Part shown: positions 2,741 through 6,539 of the stretch, in pieces
Layout: each line of letters opens with the position of its first letter
How positions within the stretch are numbered: position 1 is the stretch's first letter
Translations under genes and position numbers: made by a program
Notes under the pieces: model-generated
What the model saw: the letters and a program-made list of their open reading frames with translations, nothing else
Databases searched by the model: none
Told to the model about the DNA's origin: nothing
Source: Pseudomonadota bacterium
GTDB taxonomy: Bacteria > Myxococcota > Polyangia > Polyangiales > Polyangiaceae
Length of the DNA stretch: 6,539 nt
Reading direction: 5' to 3'
Assembly (NCBI GenBank): GCA_023419055.1
Contig: JAEZYO010000826.1
Span: 1-6,539, forward strand

Positions 2741-3580
2741 TCACTCCGCCGCTGACGCGCGCCACGTTCCCGTGGCTGCCGCAGCCCGCGCGAAGTCGCT
2801 GAAATCGCGCGCCTTCCGCCCGAGCGCGAGCTCGATGCCGTTCGCGACGTGGGAGTTGTGCCCGTCGAGCGTAGCCTCGAACAGATCGGTGAGGAAGTAG
2901 ACCTCCTCTGCGGGTAGGTGCGGCAGGAGCGCCTCCTGGTACTCCGCCTTGGAGATCGGGACGTACGTGATGGTGCGGCCGGCGGCCGCCGAGATCTCCG
3001 CCAGCGCTTCGTGGAACGTCAAGAGACGCGGCCCGGTCAGCTCGTAGATCTGCCCCGAGTGACGCGAGTCAGTCAGCGCTTCCACCGCGACGTCGGCGAT
3101 GTCCTCGATGTCGAGGAAGGGCTCGGCGCAGTCGCCGCCAGGGAAGGCGAACACTCCGCTCCGAACCTGATCGGCGAAGTGCCCTTCGCTGAAGTTCTGG
3201 GCGAACCAGGCGGCACGAACGACGGTGAAGCGCGCGCCGCTGTCTCGCACCGCCTGCTCGCTCGGCAACACTTGAGGCTCGCCGCGGCCGGAGAGCAGCA
3301 CGATGTTCTCGACGCCGCTCGACACCGCTTGCTTGCTGAAGGCGCGGATCAGCTCGGCGGCGCCCGGGACAGCGAGATCGGGCGCGAAGGTCAGGTACAC
3401 CGACGCGACACCGCGCAGCGCCTCGTCCCAAGTCGCCAGGTCGGCCCAATCGAACCGCGCTGGACCACGCCGGGAGGCGAGCCGCGTCGGACGACCGAGC
3501 CGCGTGAGCCGTTCAGCCACGCGCCGGCCCGTTTTCCCGCTCGCACCCACGATCAACGTCGCTTTCTCGTTCTTTTGCAT
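2741..3580 (-). CDS. NmrA-family NAD(P)-binding protein (putative NAD(P)H-dependent oxidoreductase)
   Basis: This 279-residue protein opens with a Rossmann fold: a beta strand TLIVGAS and the glycine motif G12-A-S-G15-K-T-G18. Arginines near residues 33-38 (RLASRR) fit NADP(H) preference. The SDR catalytic Tyr-x3-Lys is not visible, as in NmrA/atypical-SDR proteins. The C-terminal part includes AEYQEALLPHLPAEEVYFLTDLF, typical of the NAD(P)H-binding family related to QorB and azoreductase-like proteins. It may reduce a quinone or other small electrophile, or act as a redox sensor; the substrate is not deducible. The start at 3580 is supported by AGGAGA (complement of 3588-3593) 7 nt upstream. 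It is divergent from the LysR gene, a layout usual for a LysR target, and converges on the end of the tRNA array with 28 bp between. Confidence 0.88.
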   Translation of the reverse strand: MQKNEKATLIVGASGKTGRRVAERLTRLGRPTRLASRRGPARFDWADLATWDEALRGVASVYLTFAPDLAVPGAAELIRAFSKQAVSSGVENIVLLSGRGEPQVLPSEQAVRDSGARFTVVRAAWFAQNFSEGHFADQVRSGVFAFPGGDCAEPFLDIEDIADVAVEALTDSRHSGQIYELTGPRLLTFHEALAEISAAAGRTITYVPISKAEYQEALLPHLPAEEVYFLTDLFEATLDGHNSHVANGIELALGRKARDFSDFARAAAATGTWRASAAE

Positions 3581-3617
3581 GACTTTCTCTCCTGCTTGCT
3601 GCTGGCCTTACGAGAAT

Positions 3618-3630
3618 CTGCATCCTGCAG
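3618..3630. promoter_or_regulatory. Inverted repeat in the nmrA-like/lysR intergenic region
   Basis: CTGCA-TCC-TGCAG is a perfect 5-bp inverted repeat with a 3-bp centre, about 38 bp upstream of the NmrA-like start. It is a possible regulator or cofactor-dependent binding site, though short enough to arise by chance. Confidence 0.3.
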
Positions 3631-3638
3631 GCACGCAT

Positions 3639-3657
3639 TGCGAGCAGCTAAATCGCA
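3639..3657. promoter_or_regulatory. Candidate LysR-type box (interrupted dyad)
   Basis: TGCGA-N9-TCGCA is an interrupted dyad within the shared intergenic region, with the T...A ends characteristic of LysR-family recognition boxes. It lies 17 bp before the LysR start codon and about 60 bp from the NmrA-like start, a suitable location for control of both genes. Confidence 0.45.
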
Positions 3658-3664
3658 GCCTATC

Positions 3665-3680
3665 GTTGCATTCATGCAAC
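3665..3680. promoter_or_regulatory. Palindrome overlapping the LysR start codon
   Basis: GTTGCAT-TC-ATGCAAC is a perfect 7-bp inverted repeat whose right arm contains the LysR ATG (3674-3676). A protein bound here would block lysR transcription, and the RNA hairpin could also hide the start codon. Autorepression is the simplest reading. Confidence 0.45.
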
Positions 3681-4609
3681 AGAAGCCGCGCCCCCCGAAG
3701 GCTCGCGGGCTCGCCTCCGATCTCGACTGGGACGACGTGCGACTCTTCCTGGGTCTGTGCCGCTCGCGCTCCGTGCGTGACGCCGCGGAGCAGCTCGGCG
3801 TCGATCCTTCCACCGTGTCACGGCGCCTGGCCGGGCTCGAGGAGACGCTCGCGACCACTTTGTTCGATCGCGGTCGCGAAGGGATCGCCCTGACCGAAGC
3901 GGCGGAAGATTTGATGCCGGTGGCCGAGGAGCTCGAAGCCGTGATGACTCGCTTCACGAGCGCGGCGGAGGGCCTCGAACGCGCGGCGGCCGGGCTCGTG
4001 CGCATCACTTGCCCCTCCGACGTCGCCGAGGTCGTCGTGGCGCCGCTGCTCGGCGAGCTCATCGATCGCTACCCGGCGCTTCGCATCGAGCTCGCTCCGA
4101 GCGAGACCCTCCTGGATCTCACGCGCCGAGAAGCCGACATCGCGCTCCGCACGGTGCGCCCCGAGCGCGGCGATCTGGTCGTGACCAAGGTCGCCGAGGT
4201 GCGCTGGGTGCTCGCTGCGGCGCCTGAGCTCGCCAAGCGGCTCGGCACTCTGCGCTCGTGGAGCGACGCGCCCTGGATCGGCTGGGGGGAACGCCTTTCG
4301 AGCAGCTGGCCCGCTCGCTGGGTGACGGCGCGTCTGCCCGGCGGCGATCCCGTCGTTCGCTCGGACAGCTTCATGCTGCAGGTGTCCCTGGTCGCTTCGG
4401 GGCTCGGCGTGGCGCTGGTGCCGCAGCCGAGCGCCCGGCACTATGGGCTCGTGCCCCTCAAGCTCGCCCCGGCGCTCCGAGAAGCGGCGAGCGAGTGGCC
4501 CGTGGCCGAGCTTTTCCTCGTGACGCATCGAGCGCTCCGCCAGGTCCCTCGCGTGAGCGTGGTGTGGGACCTCATCGTCGCCCGCCTTTCGTCCCGAAAG
4601 TTCGCGTGA
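3674..4609 (+). CDS. LysR-family transcriptional regulator
   Basis: This is a 311-residue regulator. The N-terminal winged helix-turn-helix lies at about residues 18-80: LDWDDVRLFLGLCRSRSVRDAAEQLGVDPSTVSRRLAGLE, then TTLFDRGREGIALTEA. It is followed by a linker helix and a substrate-binding domain to about residue 305, containing DIALRTVRPERGDLVV and the LVASGLGVALVPQ signature near the C-terminus. Length is normal for the family. The reading frame stays open far upstream, to about 2918, but that stretch is antisense to the NmrA-like gene. The ATG at 3674 fits the domain start; no clear Shine-Dalgarno precedes it, and it lies in a palindrome. Sequence style is closest to LysR regulators that control a divergent NAD(P)H-binding oxidoreductase. 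The inducer is unknown. Confidence 0.92.
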   Translation: MQQKPRPPKARGLASDLDWDDVRLFLGLCRSRSVRDAAEQLGVDPSTVSRRLAGLEETLATTLFDRGREGIALTEAAEDLMPVAEELEAVMTRFTSAAEGLERAAAGLVRITCPSDVAEVVVAPLLGELIDRYPALRIELAPSETLLDLTRREADIALRTVRPERGDLVVTKVAEVRWVLAAAPELAKRLGTLRSWSDAPWIGWGERLSSSWPARWVTARLPGGDPVVRSDSFMLQVSLVASGLGVALVPQPSARHYGLVPLKLAPALREAASEWPVAELFLVTHRALRQVPRVSVVWDLIVARLSSRKFA

Positions 4610-4612
4610 GCG

Positions 4613-5386
4613 TCAACAGTGCGAGCGGGCCTTGAGAAAGCGTTCCGGGGGCTCGCCGGTCACGCTTCGAAACTCGCGGACCAGGTGAGACTGGTCGCAG
4701 TAGCCCGCGTCGTGAGCGAGCGACGTCAGCGTCTCCCCTCGCGCGTACCCCGACACCACTCGCCGGAAACGCAGGATGGACGCGAACTGCTTGGGTGAAG
4801 CGCCGACCGCGCGGCGGAAGCGCTTCTCGAGCGGGTCCTGGCTGATCCCGAGCTCCTTCGCGAGCGCGCCGATTCGCAGCGCCCCACCCGCGCGCTGAAT
4901 GGCGCGGACCGCCGCAGCGACGGTGCTGTCCGGCTCGCGTGCCCGAAGGCGCCGGCTCAAGTGAGCATCGACCAGCGATACCCGCGCCTCGGCCGTTCGC
5001 GCCTCGGCCAGGCGCTCCTCGAGCTCGCGAAACTCTGCTCGCGACCAGACGTCGTCGAGCGCGATCACGTCGCCGAACCACTCGTGCAAGGGTTGTTCGA
5101 AGAACTGAGCCGCCCCGAGCTCGGTGAACGCGGTCACCACGATGCCGCCGCGAGCAGACGTCTGCATCCGCCGCAGCGTGTTCCGCACGCCGACGAGCCC
5201 CGAGCTCGCGACCGGGCGCGCGCCCTCCGGCCCTAGCAGGCCGGCCGAGCCCGCGTAGCGAAAGCCGAGCATCAACCCGGCGGTGGGCAGGACTGCGCTC
5301 TCCTCCATCGCCTCCGTCTCCATCACGGAGATCGAGCGCACGAACGGCCGAAGCCGAGGACTCGGAGCGAATGCCGAGACGCGCAT
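4613..5386 (-). CDS. AraC-family transcriptional regulator
   Basis: This is a 257-residue protein. The N-terminal 140 residues (PSPRLRPFVRSISVMETE, then GVRNTLRRMQTSARGGIVVTAFTELGAAQFFEQPLHEWFGDVIAL) match the sensor region often called DUF6597. The C-terminal 100 residues carry the two AraC helix-turn-helix motifs: IGALAKELGISQDPLEKRFRRAVGASPKQF and LTSLAHDAGYCDQSHLVREFRSVTGEPPERFL. The family activates or represses nearby genes in response to small molecules; the ligand is unknown. It is divergent from the SnoaL-like lipoprotein gene with 98 bp between start codons, so that gene is the first candidate target. Its stop codon is 3 bp from the LysR stop, leaving no room for a separate terminator. 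No clear Shine-Dalgarno is visible at the start. Confidence 0.92.
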   Translation of the reverse strand: MRVSAFAPSPRLRPFVRSISVMETEAMEESAVLPTAGLMLGFRYAGSAGLLGPEGARPVASSGLVGVRNTLRRMQTSARGGIVVTAFTELGAAQFFEQPLHEWFGDVIALDDVWSRAEFRELEERLAEARTAEARVSLVDAHLSRRLRAREPDSTVAAAVRAIQRAGGALRIGALAKELGISQDPLEKRFRRAVGASPKQFASILRFRRVVSGYARGETLTSLAHDAGYCDQSHLVREFRSVTGEPPERFLKARSHC

Positions 5387-5455
5387 GCGCTCAGCTTACA
5401 CCGCCGCCTTCGAGTCACCAGCCGCCGCTCGCGATCGATGAATTTGTCCAAGTCC

Positions 5456-5467
5456 CGCCTCGAGGCG
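5456..5467. promoter_or_regulatory. Perfect 12-bp palindrome upstream of the SnoaL-like gene
   Basis: CGCCTCGAGGCG is a perfect palindrome in the araC/snoaL divergent region, 17 bp before the preferred start at 5485. It could be an operator. AraC proteins usually bind direct repeats, so another regulator or chance is possible. Confidence 0.25.
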
Positions 5468-5484
5468 CGCCGCAGGCTGCCTGT

Positions 5485-6075
5485 ATGTCGTTCGCTTTTC
5501 GCCACCTGGCCACGCTCCTTGCGCTCGGCGCCTGCTCGGCAGCGCCGCCGCCCAGCGCGCAAAGCCCCGAAGTCCCCGCCTCGGTATCTCCCACCCCCAA
5601 GGATTCCATGACGACCGACACGCCCGCCCGCAATAAGCAGACCATCCAGAGGATCTACGAAGACTGCATCAACACCGGTGACCTCGCGCGAATGGCCGAG
5701 TTCGTCGACGCCTCGTACGTGGGCCCGAACGGCGAGCGAGGCCCCGAAGGCTTCGCCGCCACGGTCGCAGGGCTGCGAGCCGGCTTTCCTGACATCCACT
5801 TCACGCTCGAAGATCTGGTCGCGGACGGCGATCGCGTCGCGCTGCGCTGGAAGTGGGAGGGCACGCACCAGAACCCCTTCCGTGGGTTCGAGCCGACCGG
5901 CAAGCGCGTCTCGAACACGGCGATCGCCATCTATGAGCTCCGCGGGGGCAAGGTCGTGCGCGCCTGGCTGCAAACCGACCGGCTCGGTTTCCTCGACGCC
6001 ATGGGCGCCCTGCCAGAAAGCGTGACCGCGCGACTGCGGGGCGGCCCGCAGAACTCGCCGGGGCCTCAGCGCTAG
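5485..6075 (+). CDS. SnoaL-like ester-cyclase-fold protein, putative lipoprotein
   Basis: It is 196 residues if started at 5485. The first 17 residues form a lipoprotein signal, MSFAFRH-LATLLALGA-C, with Cys17 in a LGAC lipobox; a low-complexity Pro/Ser/Ala linker reaches to about residue 40. Residues 45-175 match the SnoaL-like fold (NTF2 superfamily): NKQTIQRIYEDCINTGDLARMAEFVD, then GFPDIHFTLEDLVADGDRVALRWKWEGTH and GKRVSNTAIAIYELRGGKVVRAW. Such proteins include polyketide cyclases and many of unknown role, so activity is not assigned. An internal ATG at 5608 is preceded by AAGGA (5599-5603) and would give a cytoplasmic 155-residue form. The start at 5485 has only a weak ribosome-binding site. 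The open frame continues upstream to 5371, into the AraC gene, and that part is not believed. Divergent AraC control is plausible. Confidence 0.85.
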   Translation: MSFAFRHLATLLALGACSAAPPPSAQSPEVPASVSPTPKDSMTTDTPARNKQTIQRIYEDCINTGDLARMAEFVDASYVGPNGERGPEGFAATVAGLRAGFPDIHFTLEDLVADGDRVALRWKWEGTHQNPFRGFEPTGKRVSNTAIAIYELRGGKVVRAWLQTDRLGFLDAMGALPESVTARLRGGPQNSPGPQR

Positions 6076-6076
6076 G

Positions 6077-6093
6077 CGAGCACGCACGGCTCG
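6077..6093 (+). terminator. Weak hairpin after the SnoaL-like gene
   Basis: CGAGC/GCTCG form a 5-bp stem with a 7-nt loop two bases after the stop codon. No T tract follows, so it is a poor terminator candidate. Confidence 0.25.
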
Positions 6094-6097
6094 TGGC

Positions 6098-6103
6098 TAA
6101 GAT
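6098..6103 (+). promoter_or_regulatory. Possible -10 element (TAAGAT) for the downstream gene
   Basis: TAAGAT fits a TAnnnT -10 box and stands only 6 nt before the ATG at 6110. Transcription from it would start at or next to the ATG, giving a leaderless or nearly leaderless mRNA. No Shine-Dalgarno lies in front of that ATG, which supports this reading. Confidence 0.45.
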
Positions 6104-6109
6104 AGCGGC

Positions 6110-6539
6110 ATGGCCACGAGCTACGAACAGGCGGTCGCTGCGCTCTACCAGGGACCTCTGGAGACCTTCGTGGCGGAGCGCAAGCGGCTATCCGGGGAGC
6201 TCAGGGGCTCAGGCGACAAGGAGGGCTCGGCCAAGCTCGCCAAACTCGCCCGGCCCCCGATTTCGGCCTGGGTCGTGAACCAGCTCTACTGGCGCGAGCG
6301 CGACTCTTTCGACGAGTTGCTCGAGAGCGCCGCCGAGCTCAAAAAGGGCGACCTGGGCGCGACCTCGGCTCACCGTGAAGCACTCGCGACGTTGCGGGGT
6401 CGAGCCGCCACGATCCTCACCGAATCCGGTCACGGTGCGACCGACGCCACGCTCCGCAAAGTGACGACCACGCTCTCGGCGCTGGCCGCGAACGGAGGCT
6501 TCGATCCGGATCTGCCCGGCGCGCTCAGCGCCGATCGCG
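6110..6539 (+). CDS. Conserved hypothetical protein, 5' part only
   Basis: The frame opens with ATG at 6110 (MATSYEQAVAALYQGPLETF) and stays open for 143 codons to the end of the window. The visible part is Ala/Leu/Arg-rich and predicted helical: VAERKRLSGELRGSGDKEGSAKLAKLARPPISAWVVNQLYW, then HREALATLRGRAATILTE and TLRKVTTTLSALAANGGF. The KLARPPISAWVVNQLYWRER block looks like the conserved core. There is no signal peptide or membrane segment. I do not recognise an assigned function. The style resembles hypothetical proteins of Myxococcota that are soluble and helical. It lies 34 bp after the SnoaL-like gene but probably has its own promoter. Confidence 0.75.
   Translation, partial: MATSYEQAVAALYQGPLETFVAERKRLSGELRGSGDKEGSAKLAKLARPPISAWVVNQLYWRERDSFDELLESAAELKKGDLGATSAHREALATLRGRAATILTESGHGATDATLRKVTTTLSALAANGGFDPDLPGALSADR

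Noticed and set aside
2918..3673. Upstream extension of the LysR frame
   Set aside because: This stretch is antisense to the NmrA-like gene and its translation has no domain; the LysR helix-turn-helix begins shortly after the ATG at 3674.
4069..4374. Minus-strand open frames inside the LysR gene
   Set aside because: Shadow frames typical of GC-rich coding sequence, with no recognisable domain.

Overview
The window is GC-rich throughout and codon usage is strongly G/C-biased at third positions. The protein-coding part (NmrA-like oxidoreductase, LysR and AraC regulators, SnoaL-like lipoprotein, a conserved hypothetical) is ordinary soil-bacterium content. It reads most like a Myxococcota (Polyangia-type) chromosome. 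That placement is inference from GC content and protein style, not from a marker gene.

Positions 1-2712 are the remarkable part. They hold a dense, single-strand tRNA array, with 20 cloverleaf-capable units in the first 1730 bases, a HNH endonuclease gene (1744-2253), then four serine units (2304-2712). I find 24 units for 15 amino acids: Arg x4, Ser x4, Gly x2, Leu x2, two CAU units, and one each of Asp, Trp, Ala, Thr, Cys, Glu, Gln, Pro, Val and Ile. No unit for Phe, Tyr, His, Asn or Lys was seen, although the array may continue to the left of base 1. Most units keep a perfect or near-perfect 7-bp acceptor stem, a 5-bp T stem and a TTCGA-type T loop. Discriminator bases and known identity elements (G3:U70 in Ala, U73 in Cys, G73 in all four Ser) are largely kept. 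About half have a strongly shrunken D arm (loops of 3-7 nt, linker bases 8-9 lost), and several depart from the consensus T loop. The long open frames across this region are by-products of tRNA sequence, not genes. The HNH gene lies between Leu and Ser units, so the class II tRNAs surround it. A large hairpin overlaps its stop codon.

Positions 2741-4609 form a divergent pair: a NAD(P)-binding NmrA-family protein on the minus strand and a LysR-type regulator on the plus strand. They share a 93-bp intergenic region with three inverted repeats, one straddling the LysR start codon. This suggests an autoregulated LysR that also controls the oxidoreductase.

Positions 4613-6539 hold an AraC-family regulator (minus) divergent from a SnoaL-like putative lipoprotein (plus). 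They are followed by the 5' part of a conserved hypothetical gene that runs off the window and may be translated from a near-leaderless mRNA. The LysR and AraC genes converge with only 3 bp between their stop codons.
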